A stretch of 64,000 nt of DNA from JANQHS01 sp965227315 (GTDB taxonomy: Bacteria > Bacteroidota > Bacteroidia > Cytophagales > CCMP332), in assembly GCA_965227315.1 (NCBI GenBank), contig OZ245737.1, forward strand, positions 1,488,001 to 1,552,000, given 5' to 3'. Below the pieces are notes generated by a model, which ran no database searches, was not told where the DNA came from, and was given only the letters and a program-made list of their open reading frames with translations. The translations under genes and the position numbers were made by a program. Shown one piece after another: positions 43,929-52,278 of this stretch. The stretch's first letter is position 1. The number at the start of each line of letters is the position of its first letter.

Positions 43929-44786
43929 ATGGCACATTTATCAGATTACGATACGAGAAAAAAGTATGATGCGATTATCAAAAAATCTCGCCGGATGAGT
44001 CCTGAGGATACGGATGAAGTTCGGGAAATTCTCCTTGAGATCAGTCAGCCCGAATTTGAATGCCAGATCGATCAAAGTTTTGGGGTCCTGGTGGATGTCA
44101 AGGATGGATTTGGTAACCATCTGCACCACAGGCTTTATTCGGTGGCTGATCTGCCAAGGAAAACAAACAAGAAAACCCGCATCACCATGCTGGTGAAACG
44201 TTGCCATTACATCGATGACTTCAGCGGAGAACTACATGAGGGAATCGCTTCGAATTATCTCTGCGATAAAAAGGAAGGTGACAAGATCACGATAACGGGC
44301 CCATACGAGCTTCCGTTCTCAATTCCCGAGGACAGGGACGCGAACCTGATCCTGATCGGAATGGGTACCGGAATTGCTCCATTCCGTGCCTTCATCAAGC
44401 ATATCTACAAGAAGATCAAGGGTTGGCAGGGCAGAATATTGCTCTTCTACGGGGCAAAGAGCGGTTTGGACCTGATCTATCAAAACGATAAGGATAGCGA
44501 TCTGAAAAACTATTATGACGAAGAAACCTTTGAAGCTATCAATGCCCTGAGTCCCCGCCCGCTTTGGAATGATCATGCTGTTCTGAACCAGGCGATCGAA
44601 GAAAGATCGGAGGAGATACTGGATATGCTTTCTATTCTCAACACCTATGTCTATGTCGCCGGCTATGACAAGGTGTTGGAGGGTCTGGATAAAACCTTCG
44701 CTGCTGTCATGGGCTCCCAGGAAAAGTGGCAGACCAGAAAAGCAGAATTGATCGCCGGCAGAAAATGGATTGAATTGATCTATTAA
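43929..44786 (+). CDS. Plant-type ferredoxin--NADP+ reductase
   Basis: A soluble FAD enzyme moving electrons between ferredoxin and NADP(H), 285 residues. FAD motif RLYS (Arg68-Ser71), the pyrophosphate region GPYELPF, NADP-binding GTGIAPFR (146-153), FYGAKSGLDLIY, and YVYVAGYDKVLEGLDKTF near the end. The chain ends in an aromatic Tyr (WIELIY), as plant-type FNRs do. The start at 43929 (MAHLSDYD) follows the previous stop by 7 bases; other ATGs upstream stop at once or run through the previous gene. Placed between rnfA and rnfB, it links the Rnf ferredoxin pool to NADPH. Confidence 0.88.
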   Translation: MAHLSDYDTRKKYDAIIKKSRRMSPEDTDEVREILLEISQPEFECQIDQSFGVLVDVKDGFGNHLHHRLYSVADLPRKTNKKTRITMLVKRCHYIDDFSGELHEGIASNYLCDKKEGDKITITGPYELPFSIPEDRDANLILIGMGTGIAPFRAFIKHIYKKIKGWQGRILLFYGAKSGLDLIYQNDKDSDLKNYYDEETFEAINALSPRPLWNDHAVLNQAIEERSEEILDMLSILNTYVYVAGYDKVLEGLDKTFAAVMGSQEKWQTRKAELIAGRKWIELIY

Positions 44787-44792
44787 ATCAGG

Positions 44793-45659
44793 ATGTCCAT
44801 TCCCATTGCCATAGCAGCTCTTGGTGGATTAACACTTTTGTTGGCTTTGATCCTGATCATTGCCAACCGGAGGCTCTATGTCTATGAGGACCCTCGAATT
44901 GATGTGGTTGAAGACCTCTTACCCCATGCCAATTGTGGGGCCTGTGGATTTCCCGGATGTCGGCCTTTTGCGGAAGCCCTGGTTTCCGGATCCGTGCTTC
45001 CCGGAAAATGCACAGTTAGTTCGGAAGAAGGCAGAGAAGAGATCGCCACCTACCTGGGCGTAGAATTGGGAAGCGAAGAAAAGCTTGTTGCCAGGCTGGC
45101 CTGTGCCGGAGGAACCAATGTGGCCAGAAACATGGCCAGTTACAAAGGCCTGGAAACCTGCCGGGCTGCCTCCCTGGTATCCGGGGGCGGAAAGGGATGC
45201 TTCTGGGGTTGCCTTGGATTTGGAGATTGCATGGAGGTATGCGATTTTGAAGCGATCCACATGGATGAACATCATCTGCCCGTGGTTGATACAGAGCTTT
45301 GCACGGCCTGTGGAGATTGCGTTGAGATCTGCCCCAAAGACCTGTTTTCACTCCATCCGGTCAGCCATCAGCTTTGGGTCGCCTGTAAAAACCTGGAGCA
45401 TGGAGATGAGATCCTTGAGGATTGTCAGGTGGCCTGTACCGCCTGCGGCCGTTGTGCCATGGATGCAAAGGGAGATCTGATCGTCATGGAACATAATCTC
45501 CCGGTAATCGACTATTCTGGAGACCATAAAACCATGGACCCCATACAAAGATGTCCAACAGGGGCAATCGTATGGCTTGACCCAAAAGAAGGAGTGATCA
45601 AAGGCAGGGAAAGCAAGTCCATCATTCGTAAAGGAGATCGTGAAATGGGATATTCATGA
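44793..45659 (+). CDS. rnfB: Rnf complex subunit RnfB
   Basis: Ferredoxin-accepting Fe-S subunit, 288 residues. It has an N-terminal membrane helix (about 5-24), then the RnfB-specific motif Cys48-GA-Cys51-GFPG-Cys56 with Cys73. Ferredoxin-type clusters follow, including CTACGDCVEICP and VACTACGRCAMDAKGDL with RCPTGAI. It receives electrons from ferredoxin and passes them to the membrane subunits. Its position after the FNR, 6 bases apart, breaks the usual rnfCDGEAB run by two genes. Confidence 0.95.
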   Translation: MSIPIAIAALGGLTLLLALILIIANRRLYVYEDPRIDVVEDLLPHANCGACGFPGCRPFAEALVSGSVLPGKCTVSSEEGREEIATYLGVELGSEEKLVARLACAGGTNVARNMASYKGLETCRAASLVSGGGKGCFWGCLGFGDCMEVCDFEAIHMDEHHLPVVDTELCTACGDCVEICPKDLFSLHPVSHQLWVACKNLEHGDEILEDCQVACTACGRCAMDAKGDLIVMEHNLPVIDYSGDHKTMDPIQRCPTGAIVWLDPKEGVIKGRESKSIIRKGDREMGYS

Positions 45660-45775
45660 TCTGGCGGCCTGAAATGGAGCGATTCGGACTTGATTTCTTT
45701 CTTCAAGGAAGCTGATATGGATCAATTTATAAAATCGACCCTATTCCTTCATTTGAATGAGATAATCTCGTAATC

Positions 45776-47680
45776 GTGTCCAATCCAACAGATTCAGCCG
45801 TAAACTCGGTTAAAAGCGATCCAAAACCCAAACAGGTAAAAGAGGCGATCGTAGAGATCGTAAGCGACTCGGGCGAAGGCGCACAGAAATGTGGTCAGAG
45901 CCTGGGCGCAATTTCAGCTAAAATGGGCAATGGGGTCTGGACCGTTGAAATCATCCCTGCCGAGATACAACCTCCCGCAAGATCCAAAGCAGGTGCTTCC
46001 GGTATTCGCGTAAGAATGGGAAGCGGACCCATCACCAACATGGGAGATCAGGCCGACCTCGTTGTAGCCCTGAATGAGCAGGTTCTCTATGGCAGGATTG
46101 ACCAAAAGGCCTTCAAACCTGGAACCTATCTGCTGATTGAAAAAAAATGGGCCGATCATCCTTCAGAGGATATTCGAAACGATTACCGAAAATCCATCCG
46201 CAAATTCAAGCAGCTCGGATACCTGATCCATGAGATCCCCATGGAGGAGGAATGCCTGAAGATCGTCAGCGATGCCCGCAAAGGAAAAAACATGTGGGTG
46301 CTGGGTCTACTCTGCCATATTTATGACCGAGACCTCGAGATCGCATCAGAACAGATCCGCTATGTATTCCGGAAAAAAGACCAACAGGTGATCCAAAACA
46401 ACCTGGATCTCCTACGAGCCGGCTATGATTGGGCAACAGGGAATCTGGATATCCATTATTCAATTCCACCAAATCCAAGAGAAGGGGATCATGTGGTGAT
46501 GAATGGAAATGAAGCGCTGAGTCTAGGTGTTATGGCCGCCGGCATTGAAGTCTGTTCCATGTACCCCATTACCCCTGCAACCTCGGCAACCCACGCCATG
46601 GCCGAGACCATGGAATCAGCCGGGGGCATTATTCACCAGGCCGAGGATGAGATCGCGGCTATCGGCTTTGCGATTGGAGCATCCTATGCAGGGAAGACGG
46701 CAGTGACCATAACCTCTGGGCCAGGCATAGCCTTAAAAACGGAATTCATTGGTTTGGCCGTCATGGCAGAGATCCCATTGGTGATCGTAGATGTCCAAAG
46801 AGGAGGGCCATCGACCGGGCTTCCCACCAAGGTCGAACAGGGAGATCTGCTTTCAGTCTTGTACGGAGCTGCAGGCGATGCACCTAAGATCGTGATCGCA
46901 CCTGCGACGATAGAAGAGTGTTTTCATTATGTGATCCTGGCAAGAAAGCTGGCTGAATCCTTCCGGTCACCGGTTTTTGTATTGACCGATGCCAACCTTG
47001 CTACAGGGGTTCAACCCTTTCCCAGGCCGGTGATCAAACCCGACTGGTTCGCCCCGCCGCTTGATCAAAGCCCCTGGAAGGAAGGACTAAAACCCTATGA
47101 CTGGGACCATGCAACAGGCCTGAGCAAAAGACCCATTCCAGGACAAAAAGGTGGAATGTACACTTTGACGGGACTGGCCCATGATGAGGAAAGTCATGTA
47201 GCCTATGATCCGGCCATCAATCAAAGAGCTGCAGAAAGCCGCAGCAGAAAGCTGGCCGCATTGCTCAAAACATTGAAGAAACCGGTCGTCCATGGAGATG
47301 AAGAAGGCGATCTGCTCCTGATCGGATGGGGATCGACAAAGGGCGCTATCGAAGAGGCAGTGGACAGGGCCAGAGATAAGGGGGCGAGCATCAGCAGCCT
47401 TCATCTGCATTTTTTAAGCCCTCTTGAACCCGGGATAAAAGAGATCCTGAAAAAATTCAAGAAGGTCAAGACCGTAGAGATCAATTATAGCGATACCGTT
47501 GGCGATCCTTTGATCACCAAGGAAAACAGAAGGTATGCCCAGTTGGCCTGGTACCTCAGGGCTCATACCCTTGTCGACATCGATTGTTTCAGCAATGTTT
47601 TCGGCCAACCGATCAGTCCTTACAGGATCCTGAAAATGCTTGAAGAAGAGTTTAATATGAAATTCACCGAGGATATATGA
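45776..47680 (+). CDS. korA: 2-oxoacid:ferredoxin oxidoreductase, fused gamma-alpha subunit
   Basis: The gamma and alpha domains of a two-subunit 2-oxoglutarate-type ferredoxin oxidoreductase, 634 residues, beginning with GTG at 45776. Residues about 15-220 are the gamma domain (DSGEGAQKCGQSLGAI, PAEIQPPARSKAGASGIRVR). Residues about 240-620 are the alpha domain (MYPITPATSATHAMAETME, TITSGPGIALKTEFIGLAVM, DVQRGGPSTGLPTK). The enzyme oxidises 2-oxoglutarate, or a branched 2-oxoacid, to acyl-CoA and reduced ferredoxin. A gap of 116 bases separates it from rnfB, the only large gap in the cluster. Overlaps korB by 4 bases. Confidence 0.93.
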   Translation: MSNPTDSAVNSVKSDPKPKQVKEAIVEIVSDSGEGAQKCGQSLGAISAKMGNGVWTVEIIPAEIQPPARSKAGASGIRVRMGSGPITNMGDQADLVVALNEQVLYGRIDQKAFKPGTYLLIEKKWADHPSEDIRNDYRKSIRKFKQLGYLIHEIPMEEECLKIVSDARKGKNMWVLGLLCHIYDRDLEIASEQIRYVFRKKDQQVIQNNLDLLRAGYDWATGNLDIHYSIPPNPREGDHVVMNGNEALSLGVMAAGIEVCSMYPITPATSATHAMAETMESAGGIIHQAEDEIAAIGFAIGASYAGKTAVTITSGPGIALKTEFIGLAVMAEIPLVIVDVQRGGPSTGLPTKVEQGDLLSVLYGAAGDAPKIVIAPATIEECFHYVILARKLAESFRSPVFVLTDANLATGVQPFPRPVIKPDWFAPPLDQSPWKEGLKPYDWDHATGLSKRPIPGQKGGMYTLTGLAHDEESHVAYDPAINQRAAESRSRKLAALLKTLKKPVVHGDEEGDLLLIGWGSTKGAIEEAVDRARDKGASISSLHLHFLSPLEPGIKEILKKFKKVKTVEINYSDTVGDPLITKENRRYAQLAWYLRAHTLVDIDCFSNVFGQPISPYRILKMLEEEFNMKFTEDI

Positions 47681-48639
47681 TAGCCCTTAAGCCCGATTTT
47701 TGCGATATCACCCTGCCGGAGAATTATGAGTACGGAATGGAAGACTATTCCAGTGCCAAGGCAAAATGGTGCTCCGGTTGTGGAGGACATACCATTCTGA
47801 ACTCAGTCCAGAAACTCTGTCAAGAGGAACAGCTCGCTCCGGAAAAGACCGTTTTTGTTTCTGGCATCGGTTGTTCCAGCAGGTTCCCACATTATATGAA
47901 GACCTATGGTTTCCATGGCTTGCATGGAAGGGCCTTCCCCGTTGCCTGCGGTGTGAAATTCAGAAGGCCGGATCTCAATGTCTTTGTGATCACGGGAGAT
48001 GGAGACTGTTGTTCTATCGGAGCCGGACATTGGGTCCATGCCATCAGGTACAATATGAAAATGGTGGTCTTGCTATTTGACAATTCGATATACGGGCTAA
48101 CGAAAAAACAAACCTCACCGACCAGTCCGTTGGGAACAAGATCAAATACCCATCCAACAGGTTCGGTCCTGCCCCCTATAAACCCGGTTCAGGCAACTTT
48201 AGGGCTTCCCAATGTTTCATTTGTCGCCCAAACAGTTGACTGGAAGGCGGCTCATCTGCATGCCACGATCCGGAAAGCTTATGAACATCCGGGCCTCGCC
48301 TTTGTCAGAATTGTTCAGCGCTGCCCGGTATGGATGCGGGACGACTATGAGCCAACCGTTAAAGACCCCGAGGCCATCACATTGATGCACCACGAAAACG
48401 GCATTGCTCTGGACGAGAAGGGAATGAAAAAATTTCGAAAGGTCATTGAGCATGATCCTTCCGATATCGTGAAAGCAAGAGAAAATGCAGAATTGATCAA
48501 GGATTCGACTCCGATCGGATTGTTCTACCAAAACCAAGCGGCAAGCCGGTATGACCAATATGGAGCCCATAATCTTGGAATTTCGACAGAAGATAGAATA
48601 GATGCCATCAACGATTTAATGGACAGATATGTCATCTGA
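47677..48639 (+). CDS. korB: 2-oxoacid:ferredoxin oxidoreductase, beta (TPP) subunit
   Basis: Thiamine-diphosphate and 4Fe-4S subunit partnering KorA, 320 residues. Visible: Cys32-SG-Cys35 (AKWCSGCGGHTIL), GIGCSSRFPHYMKTYGFHGLHGRA, and the TPP/Mg motif GDGDCCSIG (107-115) followed by DNSIYGLTKKQTSPTS. These are intact, so the Kor enzyme of this cluster is probably active. It overlaps korA by 4 bases and the next gene by 11 bases. Confidence 0.94.
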   Translation: MIALKPDFCDITLPENYEYGMEDYSSAKAKWCSGCGGHTILNSVQKLCQEEQLAPEKTVFVSGIGCSSRFPHYMKTYGFHGLHGRAFPVACGVKFRRPDLNVFVITGDGDCCSIGAGHWVHAIRYNMKMVVLLFDNSIYGLTKKQTSPTSPLGTRSNTHPTGSVLPPINPVQATLGLPNVSFVAQTVDWKAAHLHATIRKAYEHPGLAFVRIVQRCPVWMRDDYEPTVKDPEAITLMHHENGIALDEKGMKKFRKVIEHDPSDIVKARENAELIKDSTPIGLFYQNQAASRYDQYGAHNLGISTEDRIDAINDLMDRYVI

Positions 48640-50494
48640 ACAGATCGGCAGTATGAAGGACGAGAAAAAAGCCATGCACGGGAAGAAACTGCTTCAATGG
48701 AGAGTGGAGGAATCCGCTTCCGACGAAGCGATGATCGAATTCTGGAAGAAACTAAGACATTTTTACAGGACCGGAGAAAAACCAGGACTTCTTTCCGGAA
48801 ATGCCAAAGCTGGTATGAAAGACCTTTTCCCACTGGGCGCCGAGGTATTTAATCCTGAGGACAATCCTTATCCATACCAAGCAGACAAGGAAGAAGATAC
48901 CATAGTAGAACCGGGTTCCGAGGCCTTATTCAAAACCCTCGATCATCTCCTGAATGAGCACCAAAAGGAGAATCGGAAAAAGTTCAAAACCAGGCTATCC
49001 GATCTTGTCGGAGGTTTAAAAGAGCTACTTCGGTTGGATGTGAAAACACCCATGGGTGATAAGCTTCGGGAAACCTATGATTTCGCAGCGGAGATGATCG
49101 CCTTTGATAAGATGGCAGAAATGATCCCCAGGAAATCAAGTGAGGACTTTCCTGAACAAAGACTGACAAGGATTCGAAAGGTGATCGATGATCTTCAAAA
49201 CGGACTAAACCACTACTTTGACAGAGTAGCCGGAATCGTGATCCAAAAAGAGCTGGCCAAACACCTTCTGGAGGAGAATCTGTTTTATCATACAGAGATC
49301 ATTGAAGGGCATGAAAATGCCTTGGAACAGACAGATGAGCTCTTTCAAGAAGAGATCAAAGCTTTCACAAAACTGATCAGGGCCTATCGTATTGCAGAGT
49401 TGGAGATCGAAGGCTCATACCAGGAGGAGATCCATGATGAATACTTTGAGCATTTTACCTGGCATCGCCTCGTCGAAGAAGAGCTTGACCTCTTCCATCC
49501 AATTATCCTGGTAGCAGATTATGAGTATGTCATACGCCATCTTGGCTCTCTCTCGAAATTGCTGTCCCTCAATCAGCCTATCAATATCCTGATTCTGAAT
49601 CATCAGCAGATCTCCTCGCCTGATGAAAATGTCAGTTGGGAAGATGCCTCACACCGCTTCAGACAGGAACTCGCGGCGCTGACTTTTTCACACAGAAATA
49701 CCTATACTTTTCAATCGAGTATGCAGGATCCCGGCTTCTGGATTGACGGGATCAGGAATTGTCTGGAAATGGTTGGCCCCGGGCTTTGCCATATTTCGGT
49801 GCCCGATCCGGAATCCGTCAACCCTCTGTTGGCATCATGGGCATCTGCGGCAGGACGTTATTTTCCTTCCTTCAACTATATGCCAAACCAGCAGAGAGAT
49901 GGTACAGGAAGAATTGACCTCAACGGCAATATCCAGGCGGAGGTCAAATGGCCAAAGTTCACTCTCAAGGCGATGACAGAGGATAAGCGTGAAAAAGCCA
50001 TTGGTCTTGCATATACCTATGCGGATTACAAAAGCCTGTTTCCTGAAAAATTGAAAGAGCTTCTGCACGTCCCTTCAGCCTATGACTCAGAACTGTTGGT
50101 TCCACTCAATAAATACCTGGAGTTGGACGAGAAACATATTTATGGGAAGATCCCATTTATATGGCTTACCGATGACAAAGGAGTACTTCAAAAAGCCGCT
50201 GTTCCAAATGTCTGGGTGGTATCATGCCAGGAAAGACTGGATTATTGGAATTTCCTCCAGCAGTTGGCCGGAATTGGAACAGAAAAGAAAGAAACGACCG
50301 GCATTGACAAGGCAGAACTGGACAAGTCCCTTGAGCTGGAGAAAAACAGGTTGAAGGAGGAGAATGATGCCAGGATCGCAAAGATCGAAGAGGAGGCCCT
50401 GGCTAGGGCTGCGGAAAAACTGATTGCAGGTCTGCTTGAAGAAGATGAGGAAGATCCTGAAAACCCTTCGAGCAAATCCACATCTGATCAATAG
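48629..50494 (+). CDS. Degenerate paralogue of the PFOR C-terminal half (no Fe-S, no TPP motif)
   Basis: A 621-residue protein that, read side by side, follows residues about 735-1540 of the PFOR at 34561. Shared blocks: EFWKKLRHFY (37-46) with RFWEQTGNFY (734-743); AELEIEGSY (256-264) with AELELQGKY; SHRNTYTFQSSM (354-365) with AHRNTYVMQGTM (1294-1305); PFIWLTDDKGVLQKA with PYIWAVDKKNQLTRV; and CQERLDYWNFL (from 533) with CEERRDFWIML (from 1477). It keeps both PFOR-specific helical inserts. Missing: both 4Fe-4S motifs, the proximal-cluster cysteines and the TPP motif (GDGAMYDIG is replaced by ADYEYVIRH, 296-304), plus a shortened loop after it. The coiled-coil tail (545-610) is retained. It is probably a structural or regulatory subunit of the cluster, an inference. 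It overlaps korB by 11 bases. Confidence 0.75.
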   Translation: MSSEQIGSMKDEKKAMHGKKLLQWRVEESASDEAMIEFWKKLRHFYRTGEKPGLLSGNAKAGMKDLFPLGAEVFNPEDNPYPYQADKEEDTIVEPGSEALFKTLDHLLNEHQKENRKKFKTRLSDLVGGLKELLRLDVKTPMGDKLRETYDFAAEMIAFDKMAEMIPRKSSEDFPEQRLTRIRKVIDDLQNGLNHYFDRVAGIVIQKELAKHLLEENLFYHTEIIEGHENALEQTDELFQEEIKAFTKLIRAYRIAELEIEGSYQEEIHDEYFEHFTWHRLVEEELDLFHPIILVADYEYVIRHLGSLSKLLSLNQPINILILNHQQISSPDENVSWEDASHRFRQELAALTFSHRNTYTFQSSMQDPGFWIDGIRNCLEMVGPGLCHISVPDPESVNPLLASWASAAGRYFPSFNYMPNQQRDGTGRIDLNGNIQAEVKWPKFTLKAMTEDKREKAIGLAYTYADYKSLFPEKLKELLHVPSAYDSELLVPLNKYLELDEKHIYGKIPFIWLTDDKGVLQKAAVPNVWVVSCQERLDYWNFLQQLAGIGTEKKETTGIDKAELDKSLELEKNRLKEENDARIAKIEEEALARAAEKLIAGLLEEDEEDPENPSSKSTSDQ

Positions 50495-50593
50495 TTCCGG
50501 ATCTGCTCCTTGCGTAGATGGAAATTCCGGGAAATATCAAATGCGTCGTTTAGCTGTCAGAATGATCCTGATCGGGGTTTCAATTTCGCAGCC

Positions 50594-51451
50594 ATGATCC
50601 TGGAGCACCGGAACGAAAAGCTTGGCGGCATATTCAGATTAACGCTTGGAGAAAATCAGTTTGATTGGAAAAGATCCGATGATCAGGGTCTCATCCATAT
50701 CATTTGGAACAATTCCTCAGCGCCGGTTCAGCTTGAAATGGATGCCTATCCCGTGGTTCTGAAACCGGGGTGCATTCTGACCTCCACCTACAACCACCAT
50801 CTTTCGATCAGCAAAAACCCCGAATCCCTGGCCATTTTTTCTTTTAACCGGGAGTACTACTGCATTTACGACCATGATTCCGAGGTTTCCTGTAACGGCA
50901 TCATTTTTTTCGGTGCGCAGGACCAGGTGATCATCCATCCCGATGAGGATTACCAAAGAAAACTCAGCTTATTGCTTGAAGTCTTCAAGGACGAGTTTTC
51001 CCATACAGATAATATTCAGGGCGAAATGCTCGTGATCCTGCTCAAAAGGTTGATCATCCTCTGTACCAGGTTGGCCAAGAAGCAAATCGATCTGGATAAA
51101 ACGGCTTCCGATGATGTCGAGATCGTCAGAGATTTCAACTATCTGGTCGATATGCATTTCAGGGAAAAGAAAACCGTTGCCGAATACGCCGATCTGATGA
51201 ACCGCTCTCCCAAAACGCTTTCAAATGTGTTTTCAAAAAACTCCGTCAAATCTCCGCTTCAGGTCATTCATGACAGAACCATACTGGAAGCAAGAAGGCT
51301 ACTGAGCTATACAGATAAGAGCATCAACGAAGTCGCCTATGAATTGGGTTATCAGGAGCCTGCGGGTTTCTTCAAGCTCTTCAAAAAGCTGATGGGAAAA
51401 AGTCCTCAGAATTTTCGGTTGCAAAAAAACCCCCGGCAAGGGAAAAATTGA
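50594..51451 (+). CDS. AraC family transcriptional regulator
   Basis: A 285-residue regulator with an N-terminal cupin-like sensing half (LEMDAYPVVLKPGCILTSTYN) and a C-terminal double helix-turn-helix. The first HTH is at about TVAEYADLMNRSPKTLSNVFSK and the second at SINEVAYELGYQEPAGFFKLFKKLMGKSPQNF, which is the AraC consensus. The ATG at 50594 is preferred; the frame is open further upstream to a TTG at 50510. It lies just downstream of the ferredoxin cluster and 90 bases before the AhpD-like gene, its more probable target. Confidence 0.88.
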   Translation: MILEHRNEKLGGIFRLTLGENQFDWKRSDDQGLIHIIWNNSSAPVQLEMDAYPVVLKPGCILTSTYNHHLSISKNPESLAIFSFNREYYCIYDHDSEVSCNGIIFFGAQDQVIIHPDEDYQRKLSLLLEVFKDEFSHTDNIQGEMLVILLKRLIILCTRLAKKQIDLDKTASDDVEIVRDFNYLVDMHFREKKTVAEYADLMNRSPKTLSNVFSKNSVKSPLQVIHDRTILEARRLLSYTDKSINEVAYELGYQEPAGFFKLFKKLMGKSPQNFRLQKNPRQGKN

Positions 51452-51541
51452 CAGTCAATAGGGAAAAAAGGCCTTAATACAGACCTCTGAGTGCCTGCAC
51501 TTTTGCATTGTTCATTATCACAAAAATCAAAATTTAAAACA

Positions 51542-52090
51542 ATGCAAGAATTCAATATTCCAACCAGAGACGAGGTCAGCACAAACAATCAGGAGATCTT
51601 TGACAACCTCAAAAAGATGGTCGGTTTTGTACCCAACCTCTATGCCACCTATGCCTACAACGACACAGCTCTTGGGGACTACCTGGCATTTCAAAACAGA
51701 AAAAGCACGTTGAGTGCGAAAGAAAAAGAGGTGATCAATTTGGTCGTAAGTCAGATCAACGATTGCCACTATTGTCAAAGTGCACATACGGCGATCAGCA
51801 AAATGAATGGTTTCAGCGACGAGCAGATCCTTGATCTCAGATCAGGTGTTGCCCCTTGGGATGAAAAGCTCAACGCCCTGGCCGCTTTCGTATCCAACAT
51901 CACACTCAACCGCAGCCATCCCGATCAGGAAGTGGTTGATGCGCTCTTCGAAGCAGGATATTCAAAAGCCAATTTGGTCGACATCATCATGGTCATCGGC
52001 GATAAATTCGTAAGCAATTTCCTAAACGGGGTAACCAATATCGAGATCGATTTCCCCGTAGCTCCAAAACTGGAAAAAGCCACGGTATAG
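51542..52090 (+). CDS. Carboxymuconolactone decarboxylase/AhpD-like protein
   Basis: A 182-residue all-helical protein of the CMD/AhpD family. The redox motif is Cys75-x-x-Cys78 with His82 (CHYCQSAH), which defines peroxidase-related members. VPNLYATYAYNDTALGDYLAF at the start is typical of the YciW/peroxidase-like branch. It probably reduces peroxides or alkylhydroperoxides with a dithiol partner. The start at 51542 (MQEFNIP) is chosen by homology. It is followed by strong terminator-like hairpins. Confidence 0.88.
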   Translation: MQEFNIPTRDEVSTNNQEIFDNLKKMVGFVPNLYATYAYNDTALGDYLAFQNRKSTLSAKEKEVINLVVSQINDCHYCQSAHTAISKMNGFSDEQILDLRSGVAPWDEKLNALAAFVSNITLNRSHPDQEVVDALFEAGYSKANLVDIIMVIGDKFVSNFLNGVTNIEIDFPVAPKLEKATV

Positions 52091-52111
52091 ATTCTGTTCT
52101 TGGCTTTTTTG

Positions 52112-52197
52112 GCTCGCCTTAGTTTCTTGGTTAAGGTGAGCTGACCGCCGGACCCGGTTCTGTCGAAAAGCAGAAATGGTGATGGCGGTCTTTTTTT
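52112..52197 (+). terminator. Tandem hairpins, second one a Rho-independent terminator
   Basis: A first hairpin pairs GCTCGCCTTA (52112-52121) with TAAGGTGAGC (52132-52141). A second stem pairs GACCGCC (52143-52149) with GGCGGTC (52184-52190) and is followed directly by seven T residues. Both lie in the gap after the AhpD-like gene. Confidence 0.75.
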
Positions 52198-52278
52198 ATT
52201 TGGGATCAATTGTCAAAACAGAAGTTGTTTATGTCTCCGATCTATTCAATTTTGAATTTGCAATTGCAAAGAGAAGGA

